From contig JACATO010000310.1 in assembly GCA_018389105.1 (NCBI GenBank), positions 1,324,501 through 1,388,500 of the forward strand: DNA of 64,000 bases. Reading direction: 5' to 3'. A program made the translations under genes and the position numbers. The notes under the pieces are model-generated. The model did no database searches and was not told the DNA's origin. It saw only the letters and a program-made list of their open reading frames with translations. This DNA is from Nautilus pompilius (taxonomy: Eukaryota; Mollusca; Cephalopoda; Nautilida; Nautilidae). This document shows positions 24,360 through 35,109 of the stretch, one piece after another (position 1 is the first letter of the stretch; each line of letters starts with the position of its first letter).

Positions 24360-24647
24360 TCACAGGCTAGTTACCGGATCGGACAAAAGCCGGTCACGTG
24401 AGCTTAGTAATCCCGATCTGGAGACGAAGCTCGAGGGCAGAGGACGAGGTGTGCGATTTTTGAACTGGAAAACAAATGCATAGATACTTTGTTGAAAACA
24501 ACCATAATAGTGTAAAACGGCGACCGTTAGGTTTGGCTTTTCTGCAGTATTGTTCTTATGCCGACACGGCCGAGGTGGGAAAACATCAAAGACCACCGGC
24601 GCCGTACCATTGACGGAATACAAAAGGCAGCAACCATTACCCGCCAT
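24360..24647 (-). CDS. Hypothetical 95-residue ORF, minus strand, with good start context
   Basis: The ATG is in a near-ideal context (CAGATGGCG) and begins MAGNGCCLLYSVNGTAPVVF, continuing DVFPPRPCRHKNNT and a Tyr/Phe-rich middle (LHYYGCFQQSIYAFVFQF). The last 30 residues are less protein-like, so the true exon may end earlier. The hydrophobic N-terminus could be a weak signal sequence. TTTCACTGCAG before the ATG also looks like an acceptor. A second minus-strand candidate lies 336 bp upstream (25183). No family is recognised. Confidence 0.37.
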   Translation of the reverse strand: MAGNGCCLLYSVNGTAPVVFDVFPPRPCRHKNNTAEKPNLTVAVLHYYGCFQQSIYAFVFQFKNRTPRPLPSSFVSRSGLLSSRDRLLSDPVTSL

Positions 24648-24982
24648 CTGCAGTGAAACGAGAGCTTAGTTCACGGCGATCTACATCTGTTCTCCGCTCC
24701 TAGCAGTGACACTGTCCTTTCTAATTCATCGGCATCCCCGTGGTATAGGAGACTCATATAAAATTGTAAACGATTGATGTTTTATTTGTTAACCGATTTT
24801 GACTTTCCCTTTTTTTTTTGTTTGTTTTAAAATCAGGTCAAATTTAAAAATAATAATATCGTGCATTGGAAAAAAAAATTATAATCATATTTAAACAGGC
24901 AAGTGTGTTGCCAATGGTCTGTAGGCCTATGTATCATACCTCAGTTAGTTTCCATTCATTATATTTATCGAGATACTATCGT

Positions 24983-25183
24983 TTATTTATCAATTGGATA
25001 GAGTGTGCTGAACCATTTGGTGTTGATATAAAGTGAGAGAAGAAGAACTGACTGCAGCATTTTGCTGGGAACCTGCAATCTTAGATGGATTAGTCGTGCG
25101 CTCTCTGTGCAGATGACCAACATTTCTGTAAGCCGCTCAGCCATCTTTCCGACTGCCAAGTCCCGGTAGGAGTGCGAAACCAT
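24983..25183 (-). CDS. Hypothetical 66-residue ORF, minus strand
   Basis: A true ATG gives MVSHSYRDLAVGKMAERLTE followed by MLVICTESARLIHLRLQ. There is a possible donor (CAG|GTTCCC) after this and a hydrophobic tail if unspliced. The second ATG (25144, AAGATGGCTGAG) has the better context and may be the real start. The frame before the possible donor is strongly protein-like. It could be a first exon of a gene continuing into 24.4-24.6 kb, but phases were not established. Confidence 0.33.
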   Translation of the reverse strand: MVSHSYRDLAVGKMAERLTEMLVICTESARLIHLRLQVPSKMLQSVLLLSLYINTKWFSTLYPIDK

Positions 25184-25990
25184 TCGATTTGTCGCCGTCT
25201 TAACAGCCGCCCTCGGTTGACGCCCAGAACTTATGTTTTCCTCGCTGGAACCTGGAAATACCCTTTCGCTTTCCCTTCTTCTTCTTCTTCCTCCTCCTCC
25301 TCCTTCTCAAACTTTAAGAGTAGAAATGCATCGGGCCGAGGTCATCTACCTCCCTAATCTGGATTACAGCGTTAAGCATTGAAACGAACAAGTTTCTGAT
25401 AGCGTTTAACATGACAAACAAGAACAACCGAGCATAGAATACTAAGCAGTGGCTCGTAACCCTGCCAACCTCGTTTTAAAATGGGCTCATTTTGGGAGAA
25501 AAAACGACGTCGGTCCAGCCATTCCGTTCGTGGAAGTCATGAGCATCTGGGAGAGATTTGGGTTGATGATGCGAATATTAGGCAGTTAAAAAGATATGTA
25601 AAAGAGTTTGTCGATATTGCTTATTTGCTTTTACTTAGGGACTACACGACGATTCTCACAATACTGAGAATCTGTTATCGCGAATTATCACCGGATTTTG
25701 TAGGCCGGTGTGGAAAGATAATCTGAATAATCCTGTTATTTGATTATACTGATAATTCATATCTGTTAATAAGGTAGATAAACTCTCATCATCGAACGGA
25801 GCTCAGTTCGGTGATGAGAGAAGCACTCGGATATTCTTATCATAGAGCGAATATCAAGAACGAGAAAACTTTGGCTTACTCTCCTTTGCTTTCTGTTATT
25901 TCCCCTATATTTATTTAGATATTTTGTTCTGCTAGGGACAAAAGTTCTGTCTGTTTATTAAAGCATCATTTCGCTCTTTGGACCTAGTCT
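25184..25990. other. No supported gene; short CTT/CCT run
   Basis: Contains (TTC)n then (CTC)n at 25276-25303. An ATG frame at 25481-25726 (+), starting MGSFWEKKRRRSSHSVRGSH, is open for 81 codons but has no recognised domain. Confidence 0.4.
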
Positions 25991-25993
25991 CTA

Positions 25994-25994
25994 A

Positions 25995-26055
<61 letters not shown>
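25994..26055 (+). repeat. GA microsatellite
   Basis: (GA)n with one early interruption. Confidence 0.95.
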
Positions 26056-26060
<5 letters not shown>

Positions 26061-26161
26061 CAGCAACCGTCCCGATAGCGGGCGGTCGGCCATGTTTACA
26101 GAAATAAGTAACTCGTATCGCTAACTTGTGGATAAGCGAAGAGACTCCATAAGCGTTGTTC

Positions 26162-26193
26162 CAGTTACATGGTTTCTAGAAACCATGTAACTG
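26162..26193. repeat. Perfect 32-bp palindrome without spacer
   Basis: The 16-base left arm CAGTTACATGGTTTCT is followed directly by its exact reverse complement AGAAACCATGTAACTG. There is no loop, and symmetry ends at the next base on each side. It could be a dimer binding site, a cruciform-prone site or the joint of two inverted insertions. Confidence 0.95.
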
Positions 26194-26254
26194 TTTTGTG
26201 AGGCAGAACTAATGAAGTCTCACATATTCCACAAATAAATTTATTAGCCCACAT

Positions 26255-26410
26255 AGATACATGCGGCTGGGACGGTAGATCAGTAGTAAACTTTTGGACT
26301 GCTTAGTCGATGGGTCGGAACCGGCTCGGTTTGGCGAACGTACCTTCCCTGGCATCGATCCCTCTCGTTCTTCTTCACCGGGCGGCCGTGTGCGTTTATT
26401 CCGAGCACTC
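26255..26410 (+). mobile_element. Probable SINE copy, tRNA-like head
   Basis: A tRNA-like A-box region (GGACGGTAGATCAGTAGTAA) is followed about 40 bp later by GGTCGGAACCGGCTCGGTTT, then a TTCTTCTTCACCGGGCGGCC stretch. Diverged relatives lie at 55375-55535 and, in part, at 54085-54130, both on the minus strand, with the blocks in the same order. Read antisense, all three give the same peptide-like string RQTEPV. The assignment is by internal comparison only. Confidence 0.4.
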
Positions 26411-26684
26411 TCCTCACGTTATCAGGTGAAGACTTTCTATAGAAACTTTCGCTGCACGCTCTCATTCGCCAGGAAAGCTACATCAAACAATCGTTTCCCT
26501 AGCTCGGACCCGCGCACCTGCAGGCAGCCTACTGAACAGTTACACGTACATAAAAAAGGGGGGACTCTATGAGAACCAGACTGGGACGTCACACAACCCG
26601 GCTCCTTTTAATACCATTATCTTCCTTTATTCTCGAAGGATTAATTTATTGCCCGCCTACAAATGCGGTCACTAGTGTATATTT
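26411..26684. other. No gene seen
   Basis: Mixed DNA between the SINE-like copy and the CRE array. The open frames here run into the array. Confidence 0.4.
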
Positions 26685-26733
26685 CTCTCTCTGTACTGAC
26701 GTCATCTCTCTCTCTCTCTCTGTACTGACGTCA

Positions 26734-26769
<36 letters not shown>

Positions 26770-27057
26770 GTACTGACGTCATCTCTCTCTCTCTCTCTCT
26801 GTACTGACGTCATCTCTCTCTCTCTCTCTCTCTCTCTGTACTGACGTCATCTCTCTCTCTCTCTCTCTCTCTGTACTGACGTCATCTCTCTCTCTCTCTG
26901 TACTGACGTCATCTCTCTCTCTCCTCTCTCTCTCTCTGTACTGACGGTCATCTCTCTCTCTCTCGCTGTACTGACGTCATCTCCTCTCTCTCTCTGTCAT
27001 CTCCTCTCTCTCTCTCTCTCCCTCCCTCCCTCCCTCCCTCTCTCTCTCTCTCTCTGT
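26685..27057 (+). repeat. CRE-containing TC array, second locus
   Basis: About eight copies of TGTACTGACGTCATCTCTC, separated by TC runs of varied length, plus one copy with an inserted G (CTGACGGTCAT). Copies are 21-50 bp apart, so the TC linker varies while the core is nearly invariant. It ends in CCCT and TC repeats. Confidence 0.96.
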
Positions 27058-27340
27058 AGCATGTTTCATAGACCGCAATCGCCGTGATAACTGTCTGCGG
27101 TTTTCCCCAATAAATAACCTAACAGCAGACAGGTCGACGAAGCTTTACAAAAACGTACTTATTTCTCTTTATTAACGCAGGCGCTTCGGACTAAAGGTTG
27201 TAGCGAAATCTCGAAGTTTCACTCTAACGATGTAGTTGGATTGTGAAGGATGCTGTGGGCGTTGTGTGTGGTGCTAAATGCGTTATTAGCATTTCTTGGA
27301 GTACACACTCTTTTTTTTCCCTTCTCCCGCTCTGTTTCAG

Positions 27341-27611
27341 CTCAAGTGTCTGCTCGCACCTCGACACAAAATCTATAGCCGCTGATTATTTATCGTTGGC
27401 CGAAGCGGAGTGCTCACCTGTAGGCACGCGCTCACCTCCCCGCCCGTGCGTCTGCGCGAACTCGCCGAGGAAACAATGTCAAGAAGTTTGTCGTCAGCCT
27501 ATCAGACTCCCTGATCAAACCCATTGGATTGCCTTCTACAGGTTCACAGATCAATTGGCAGCAAATCAAGAGGATCGATTTTACCGGCAAAGGAAACCAT
27601 CATTGTATTAG
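27341..27611 (+). CDS. Candidate exon, cysteine-rich, behind a very strong acceptor
   Basis: A very strong acceptor (TTTTTTTTCCCTTCTCCCGC then TCTGTTTCAG) precedes about 90 open codons in one frame, entered in phase 2. Pieces are SSVCSHLDTKSIAADYLSLA, EAECSPVGTRS, PCVCANSPRKQCQEVCRQP and DQTHWIAFYRFTDQLAANQ, ending at TAG. Six cysteines in the first two-thirds suggest a disulphide-rich extracellular segment, which is an inference. A possible donor (ACAG|GTTCAC) at about 27541 could end the exon, and a second strong acceptor lies at 27646. Family unknown. Confidence 0.43.
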
Positions 27612-28233
27612 ATTATCTGACTTTTTTGTTTCTCTTTTTTTGACAGTTAAAAAGTCGTCTGAAATGGGTTAAAAGTCAGTAAACGAAGCGAGCATTAGAT
27701 GAATGGGAGTTTGAAGATTTCAGAACTCTTATAAAAAAATAGATTTAAAAAGTATCGGGGAGACGTAAATGATGGCTAAGTGATTTTCTTTTTAACGAGG
27801 GAAGTTGGTTTTCGTAACGTGTATGGGAGTTCATCATCGGGAGAGGGCACCTGTCAAAAATCGCGAATTACAGGGCCTCGATAATTCTTCTGGCCCAACA
27901 GAAGTCTGGGTGATTAAAACACCAATATTTAGACGATTTGGAGAAGAAAAAAATTCACATCCAGGATAATCATTTGCTGACGAAAAAGCAAAAAGGGAAA
28001 GGCTCGGATGGAAGAAAACATGGTTGTTGTGGGGGGGGAGAGAGAGAGACAGCGACAGTGTTACAAGTCAGACAGACGTCCTATCGAGCGCCAAATCAAT
28101 CGTGGTAATTTTTATAACGTACATAGTCATTATCTATCGATCGATCTGTTAAAGTGTCCAGGAATAATAATGCAAAAGTAGATAGGATGAAACATTCTTC
28201 TGTGGCGTGTAAAAGGAAATGGTCTGTGCATCC
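27612..28233. other. No clear gene; strong orphan acceptor
   Basis: A very pyrimidine-rich acceptor (TTTCTCTTTTTTTGACAG) ends at 27646 and opens at most 11 codons, so it would be a last exon if real. The rest shows nothing. Confidence 0.4.
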
Positions 28234-28250
28234 GGTCACCCTGCAGAGAG

Positions 28251-28315
<65 letters not shown>

Positions 28316-28357
28316 AGAGATGGAAGATGGACAGATGAGTCAGTGAGCAGAGAGATG

Positions 28358-28393
<36 letters not shown>

Positions 28394-28480
28394 GATATAT
28401 AGAGAGAGAGAGATGGAGAGAGAGAGAGAGAGAGAGAGATTGGAGAGAGAGGATGGCGATGGAGAGCTCAGGCGATAGAG
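28234..28480 (+). repeat. GA microsatellite with GATG interruptions
   Basis: Mostly (GA)n with short unique interruptions (GATGGA, CAGATGAGTCAG). Confidence 0.95.
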
Positions 28481-28856
28481 ACTTATCGAGGGCGGCGCGC
28501 GAGCTGGAGAGGCGAGAGATCTGGGAGCGACTCGCGAGCGAGCGCCTCGAGAGCGAGAGGAGCGCGCGAGAGCGAGCGCAGAGAGGAGAGCGCGAGCGCG
28601 CTGGAGCTGGCGAGCGCGCGAGCTGGGGGAGAGAGAGCAGCAGAGCAGCGGAGCGGAGAGGCGCGCGACGCGCAGCGCGAGCGCGAGAGCGCGCTCGCGC
28701 GCCTGGAGAGCGGGCGCGCGCGCGAGCATCGCGAGCGCGCGCGCGCGCGCGAGCGCGAGAGCGCGAGCGAGATGGAGCGCAGAGATGGAGACCGAGCGCG
28801 CGCGCGCTCGCGCGGGCGACGAGCAGAGCGAGAGCGGAGAGAGCGCGCGCGCATTC
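28481..28856 (+). repeat. Cryptically simple GC/GA tract (GAGCGCGAG-like)
   Basis: The GA microsatellite grades into about 375 bp made almost only of G, C and A in GAG and GCGC steps, with runs of alternating GC near 28732-28752. It has no fixed period. Open frames on both strands (135, 123 and 172 codons, Arg/Ala/Glu or Ala/Arg/Leu) arise because stop codons are rare in such sequence. A sister tract lies at 36946-37140. Confidence 0.9.
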
Positions 28857-30738
28857 ATGAACTACTTATATTTTTGCTATTTCCTACTCTATGTGTTTAT
28901 TACGAACCTTTATTCCCCACTTCATACGCTTCCATAATTATCAAAAATGATATCCTCCTAGAGCGATTTTTTATAGCCGCTTCTTACAACTGTTTGCTAA
29001 ATTAGATTACGACCCCGCTCTCGGTGACTTAGAGTTAAGCCGTATTTCTTCTCCATGACGTTAACAGTGAACGTCAGTTCAGCCAATAGCTTATTTTGTT
29101 AATACGTGGACTCTGTTTTATTGAAATTATCCACATAGAACCCCCCCCAAACTGCTTCTCAACCCCTGACTTCATAGCTGGATTCCTAACAAGCAGCCAG
29201 TGCAGCTATTACAAACACATGTCGTTATCCCAGAAAATCTAGAACTTCCCTTCGGTTAGTTTTTTTCATGAACGCTTTTACCAAATCTCGCTTTTGTAAT
29301 CACGAAGATTTGTATGGGTCTTACCTTTATTAAATTGCATTCATCTCAAGAGGATTTTTCTCAAATGCACGTATCTTCTTCCGATGTGTGTAGTTATTAC
29401 CCTTTCTTGTTCCTGTGTTATATTTAAACACTGAAAATACGTAACAGTGATTTAAAATAAATACCACTTAAAGGTAGACACCGATAATATTATGAATATG
29501 CGTATGTAATTATATTATTATGTTATTAAATTACACACACACACATATATATATATTTTTTTTCATCAGTGGATATGCTGACAGCGACAAATGCAGTTCT
29601 ATATTTGTAGAGTGCGCATATATATGGATATTCCATAACGAGATGGCCACACCAGGCACTCGGCAGCAAAGGGATACCTACCTGTGTTGTCGTGAATGTT
29701 AAATAATGTTCCGATACTGTTCCTATCAATCTTCACACGTTTCTCTCGTGCATACCATAGCGTTGCCAGAACCGCTTGGTGTTGCGATTTTAAACTATTC
29801 GAGTAGAAATTAGGCAGGTAACCAGACAGGTGCTTGGACATGAAGCAGCTGATTCGTGGACGTTAAAGATAAATCCTGGTCATCTGAAGGTTTTCCCGCA
29901 GAACTACAGCAGAGAAATAAATTCCCGGACAACAAAGAAATGATGAGATTTTGGTTCGTGAAGGGCATCTCATGTTATGAGTAATTGTTTCTCAGCCAAA
30001 AATAGCAGATAGGAATTAACTGAGCAGGAGCAAGTGAACTGCCTAAGACTGTAATGGGTTTGGATCCATTGAGATGCTATCATTTTGATGAATCGAGATC
30101 CATTAAGCTTCATCTTCTTAATACCGAGACAAATCAGACGGGGAAGACATTTTTGGCATTTCTTTTATTCTGATTAATTCATAAACACGATGAACTGCCA
30201 GTGAATTATTACCAGACGAATTACGGAGAAGCAGACAAAGATTTTCTGCAGCTATTAGTAAAAGAAACTAAACAAGTATAACATAAAATAAAACATTGCA
30301 ATTCCTTTTTACGAAAGATCTAAAGGCGTGCACACGTAACAGGATAAAGGAGAAAATATTGAAAACTTTAGCTTTATGCTTTGGAAGTTTTCTTTATGAT
30401 TATTAATCGATCGTATTTCATGAACAAAATCAATGCATACCAGCTTCCTGCTCCAGCGGCTGCGCTTTCAGGTGAAGACAGGGCTTGCCTGACCTTATCG
30501 GGTAAACACGGGCAGTTTTTCATACCCGATTTAGTTTATCGCTTACTGAATTACGCAGTAACAACTTCCGAAAAGGTAGACAAATCTCTCTTTTCGCGTA
30601 TTGGCGCCATCACGGATTATTTGTCATTCCCGGTGGAAGTCACGCTGGAGTCGAAGCCAGTCGGGCGAACCGATCTCGGGACAGGCCACGCGTCATTAAA
30701 CGTGACTTTTCCCTCCACGTGGCCCAAAACGAACAAAA
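28857..30738. other. No supported gene
   Basis: AT-rich DNA with a small CA/TA run at 29532-29556. The plus frame 30381-31148 stays open for 255 codons but starts at TTG and lacks any motif. A consensus donor (CAG|GTGAAG) lies inside it at about 30471, so part could be exonic. Confidence 0.4.
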
Positions 30739-30834
30739 ATGGCTGCCGTTCTTCGCTCCGACTCGACGATAATGGCAGAACTGCGGCTACCTTGGAAGCC
30801 AGTTTTGGCTGTTTTAATTTGTCGAGCAAAATAA
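30739..30834 (+). CDS. Small ORF, 31 residues, good start context
   Basis: AAAATGGCT begins MAAVLRSDSTIMAELRLPWK, then a hydrophobic end (PVLAVLICRAK) before TAA. It sits inside a longer open frame in another register. It could be a short first exon, an upstream ORF or chance, and no donor is obvious. A short C-terminal membrane-like run is the only feature. Confidence 0.22.
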   Translation: MAAVLRSDSTIMAELRLPWKPVLAVLICRAK

Positions 30835-31609
30835 CCTCTCCCCTCCCCCCCCACCGGGAAGACAAAGTGTATCTCGTCGAGCAGGAGGAAACGGCGCGGC
30901 CCAGTGGACGTAGAGGATGCGACAGGCTTCCCAGAGATCCGCGGGAGAAAAGATCAGCTGACTTCCGGTTTAAAAAAAAAAAAAAAAGACAGCCGGAATC
31001 AGCGTTGAAACTGTCGAACGTTTTCTTGACGGATATCAGAACTACACAAATATTTCTACCACGGTGGAAGAATGGGGGGGGATGCTATTCCACTACATTG
31101 AACCGACTGTTGGTTAAGCTTCCGCGTCGCGTCCTAAGAGAACGATAGAGAAAAACGTTACCGAGAATCGTCCGGAGTCAGGGGGACAAAAAAATACAAG
31201 GGATCTCTCGATAATTGCTATGGCGCAGCAGGGTGACAGATAATCCCGACGCTGTCAGACTAATTAAAGATTTTGCTTTGGAAACAGCTTTATCCAAGTA
31301 CAGAGGAAGTCAGGCTGCACACTTTCTTTTCGCTTTTGGATTCTTTTACACTATGCCTACCAGTTCCACTTCGCTAATTAATTACGCGGTATTCACGATT
31401 GATAATTTATTGTTATTGCTGTTTGTTTTTTGTTTTTTTTAAAAAGGAATTAACATAGAGGAAAAACCAGCGACACGTCAGCGAAAACCGTTGCGCTAGA
31501 AAGAGTCGAAGATACCCTCCTTCCCTGTCGGGGCTGGTGCCAGCTTCCTTTGAGCGTTCTGCCCTTATGTGGGGGATGCCGCTAGCGTAGGAGAGAAGGA
31601 TTAGCTTTC
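30835..31609. other. No clear gene; one weak exon-like frame
   Basis: After GTGACAG at about 31243, a plus frame reads DNPDAVRLIKDFALETALSK then YRGSQAAHFLFAF, which is protein-like, but the acceptor is weak. A poly(A)-like run is at 30970-30986. Confidence 0.35.
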
Positions 31610-31752
31610 CCGTCTCTCTCTCCTCTCTCTCCTCTGCTCTCTCTCTCTCTCGCCTCTCTCTCTCTCTCTCTCTCTCCATCTCTCTCCCCCATCTCTCTCT
31701 CTTCACCCATCTCTCTCTCTCTCTCTCCCCCTCTCTCTCTCTCTCCATCTCT

Positions 31753-31827
<75 letters not shown>
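31610..31827 (+). repeat. TC microsatellite with CCATC interruptions
   Basis: (TC)n interrupted by CCATC and CCCCC steps, then a pure TC run at 31757-31827. Confidence 0.95.
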
Positions 31828-31830
<3 letters not shown>

Positions 31831-32252
31831 CTTCATCTCGACTGACTTTACAAATAAAGTAAGTGAATATTAATGAAAGGAACAGAGACCTAATTTGAAC
31901 CATCTGGAAGGCATTCTCCAAGAGGCCGAATAAAGCGGCTCGGAGAAAGTTTGAAAAGTGCACAGAGTTATTTTCTTTCTTCATTAGGTGGAAAGAGTGG
32001 TTGGGAACTTGTTTCCGCCGGCTGTCCCCAGTATCCAAGCTTCTCTCTGTCTTAGCAATTTTATGGTTGAGGAACAACAGTTCAAGCAGAAAAGAAATAT
32101 GGTATTTTATCTAAGAAACGTGTTTTCTGAGTAAGGCACGGTTGGTGGTTGTGGCAAGTGTGTTTAGGTTCATTGTAGGTGACGTGTCAGGTATACCGAT
32201 CACGTGACTAACTGTCGACGCGCGCTAAAACTCGAAAAGAAGTTATTCTAAA

Positions 32253-32351
32253 ATGGCGTGTATTAGGGATGGAATAAAACGTAATCGAGAAGGATTCTAC
32301 AAAAAAATACGAATATCACCTAGGCGCACGGCAAGGACGAAGACAGATTAG
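32253..32351 (+). CDS. Small basic ORF, 32 residues
   Basis: AAAATGGCG begins MACIRDGIKRNREGFYKKIR, then a basic end (ISPRRTARTKTD) before TAG. It is strongly basic, with no other feature. A CACGTGAC motif lies about 50 bp upstream. It could be real, part of an exon, or chance. Confidence 0.22.
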   Translation: MACIRDGIKRNREGFYKKIRISPRRTARTKTD

Positions 32352-33100
32352 TTCACAGGTTGACTATAGAATGGTACGGGGAATTATTCCGGGGATCGAG
32401 AAGAGTTCTTCTCATCATCACTTGGTTCCTAACCCTGACAGAAAGGCTCTTCTGATGAGAGAGGCCAGTCTTCGTACAAGCTGCACGCGCAACTTCAAGC
32501 CAAACGTATGGCGCCGATGAGAGCAAAATGAATCCCAAACCGTTTACGAATAAGTTCGAATAGTTGGGAGTAAAATAACTATTGACACTGAAGTAAACAA
32601 GGAAGTTTCATCTTTCGGCGCAGTTCACTTTGTCTTCGTTGTTTTGGCTGCGAATGAAAAATTGAATGCGTTCCCTTACTGATGGTGGGAATTAAATACA
32701 TTTAAAAAGTATACTTCTTTATAGCCCTTTCTCCATTTTTGTAATTCGGATCATGGAAGGGGTCCAGACTGGTCGATCCCAGCTCGGGATGACGTGAGGA
32801 TGACAATACTGTTCCGATGTTATTCTTCATGCAATCATCAGTCCTGGAACCAGTGAAGGAAGTGACTCAACCCTGTGGGTTATTGTAGTTTTGAAGCATA
32901 CCTGGCAATATTTTAGATGGATATATTTATCAGCGATTATCAGCAGAAGATTTAAACGAAAAAACCGTACTTCAGTTTTTCTTATTAACACCCTAAGGAA
33001 ATAAGCTTTTCCTCGAACGTTTAGGTTCCCATTCAGAGTAAGAATCTTGATTACTTCGTTGCCCTGGCTTTGAAATGCAGTCTGTTTGTTTGTTTTTTAG
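32352..33100. other. No supported gene
   Basis: Open frames on the minus strand (32353-32538 and 32993-33280) lack start codons and motifs. Nothing else is seen. Confidence 0.4.
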
Positions 33101-33219
33101 GAAATCTGGAAAAAACCACCGTAGATGTTCTAAATGAATTAGAGCCGGATCCGGTGGATGTAAAATCCATTCGGTCTGAAATACCGGGTTCGCTTGCCGT
33201 GGCATTCCGGCGAAAATAA
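33101..33219 (+). CDS. Candidate terminal exon, 38 codons, strong acceptor
   Basis: A strong acceptor (TCTGTTTGTTTGTTTTTTAG) opens one clean frame, entered in phase 1: NLEKTTVDVLNELEPDPVDV, then KSIRSEIPGSLAVAFRRK and TAA. The other two frames stop within a dozen codons. The first half is acidic and helix-like, and the end is basic. A possible donor (GAT|GTAAAA) at 33159/33160 could end the exon earlier, making it internal. The gene is unknown, and no partner exon has been placed. Confidence 0.43.
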
Positions 33220-33646
33220 TTCCCTCGCTGACCGTGTCACAGCTTCTCCACCAACCTTCCGCGAGCACCCAACGTGTCAATTAGCGCTGAGCAAATTTAA
33301 AATCAATATGGCGCAAAGTAAATGGAATCCAGAAAGATCGGCGAGGAATATTAGCTTAGCTCGCCGTCTGTCAAAGTGACTTGTCTGGTATATAAGTTGC
33401 TCTTAGCGTGCAGAGGTCGCCAGAATCTTAGAACGGACCTTATTTATTTACCTACGCGCACACTGACGTATAATGGAGATTTGGACAGGAAAATTTTGAA
33501 AACTTTTAAGCGAAAGCTAATCACGCCAACGTCTCTCTCGCTTCCCCCCACCACTATATATATATTTTTTGCAAATGCATTGTTTCCTTTTTCTAAAATA
33601 AACGAAACAAACCCTGTCTTGATATTGTGAAAAAGACTGAACACGA

Positions 33647-33964
33647 TTAATTGTTTCCATGGTGGTTCGGCAGTAAATCTACGCCTCGATCGGATGGGGT
33701 ACCAGTCTGCGCTGCCTGCATCGGCGCGATCCGTGCTCGACTGCCACATGGAATTCCGCTTCCGGCTGGTGAACGCCCCAGTGCTTTGCCCACTGGGGTC
33801 TCATCGCTGTTAACGTCTCTGGACCTGTTCAGGAAATTAGCCTTGGAAAGGTCGGAAATTAACGTTTTCCATATTTCGCACAAAGGCTGGTGGAGCTGAA
33901 GGAACGGGTTCATTTCCCGAAATCTACCAGACGCTCGGATGGTGTTTGTCTTTTCGGGAAACAT
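33647..33964 (-). CDS. Hypothetical 105-residue ORF, minus strand
   Basis: A true ATG begins MFPEKTNTIRASGRFREMNP, then FLQLHQPLCEIWKTLISDLS and KANFLNRSRDVNSDETP. The second half (Gly/Ser/Arg/Pro-rich) is less convincing. The plus strand is also open over 33651-33899, so strand is uncertain. No domain is recognised. A GAAC|AGGT step offers no clear donor, so a single-exon reading is the simplest. Confidence 0.3.
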   Translation of the reverse strand: MFPEKTNTIRASGRFREMNPFLQLHQPLCEIWKTLISDLSKANFLNRSRDVNSDETPVGKALGRSPAGSGIPCGSRARIAPMQAAQTGTPSDRGVDLLPNHHGNN

Positions 33965-35109
33965 CGGGTTGGGGAGGGAACCCCGTTATGATACACAGGA
34001 ATAAGGTAACAAATCAATAAACAGTTTTAAAATTGATCATTAGTGGATAGAACCCGCGCCGCGTAAGGTTAAAGTGCTGCAATACGCCGAGCATGAAGAG
34101 CTGGATCCATGGATCACGTTGCTGACATGTAGATTTCTGTTACCCCGGTTCGTGGCTGCCGTACATCCTATTAAGCATAATTTTTTTAGGGCTCCACAAA
34201 ACGTTTGTTGAAACCCACGGCAAAGTAAAATCCCGTTCCAGGCTCGACATCAGATTATTAGTCGAGACAACAAAGAGATGGGTTCGCGTCCGACATTGCC
34301 TACTTCTGATGTCCAAGTGTCGTCGGTGACGCGGAGAAAGAAAGCTGGGCAAATGGGAGAGAAAGAATGCTACTCAATTAAGTGGGGGCACTCCCTTATT
34401 TTGCGGCCATGAGAAACTCTTTTTAAAAGGTGCATTATCAAAAAGTTGGATTACATCGAGCCATAATTACACTTCTAAAGTTTTCTGGTGGACCATTTGA
34501 TGAAAAAAAATTTGCTTCTTTTCGTAAATATGGTACTTTTTGAAAGTAAATTTAATTTTTGCAGAGGCGATGTGATTCAACTCAGTGATTTAGTCACTGA
34601 ACAATGGCAGGAGATAAATCCGTTTCCGGATCAGTTCCGGTTTCTGATTTTCTTTTAACCAAGATACCACGCTTTTCCTTCTGTTGGTGACGTCCTGCTC
34701 CCCGTGTCGGCTGTTTGCAAAGATGGAATGGGATTTTCATTCAAACTGAAAAAAAATCCATCTGGTAGCAATACTAATAAACAGAAAACATCTATATATA
34801 TATTTAAGATTAAATCTGCAAAGTAATAATTTTCCAAAGCTATTACGTTTTTTTAATTAAAAAATAATAATTATGCAGTAGAATTTAATGTTTATTATTG
34901 CTTTTAATTCCTTCCTTTCTATTTATTGGCCAATGAAAATATTCAAATTCTTCCACATCTTGGATATGTGAGGCCATAAAGGAAAACTAGTGATTGACTT
35001 CACGAGTTAAAACACTCTGCAAGCAACCAAACCGTTATACAGACATTCCGCGGAAACTCGTAGTTTTCGAGCTTCAAAGAGAGGTTTTATTATCGGCAAT
35101 TTGTAGAGT
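33965..35109. other. No supported gene
   Basis: AT-rich DNA, no motif. Short minus frames at 34140-34352 and 34655-34837 are unremarkable. Confidence 0.45.

Noticed and set aside
28340-28860. Arg/Ala-rich open frames of 120-170 codons on both strands
   Set aside because: Low-complexity GC/GA tract in which stops are improbable. Both strands are equally open.
30381-31148. 255-codon plus frame as a gene
   Set aside because: It starts at TTG, has no recognisable domain, contains consensus splice-like sites, and overlaps other open registers. I kept only the small ATG frame inside it as a weak candidate.
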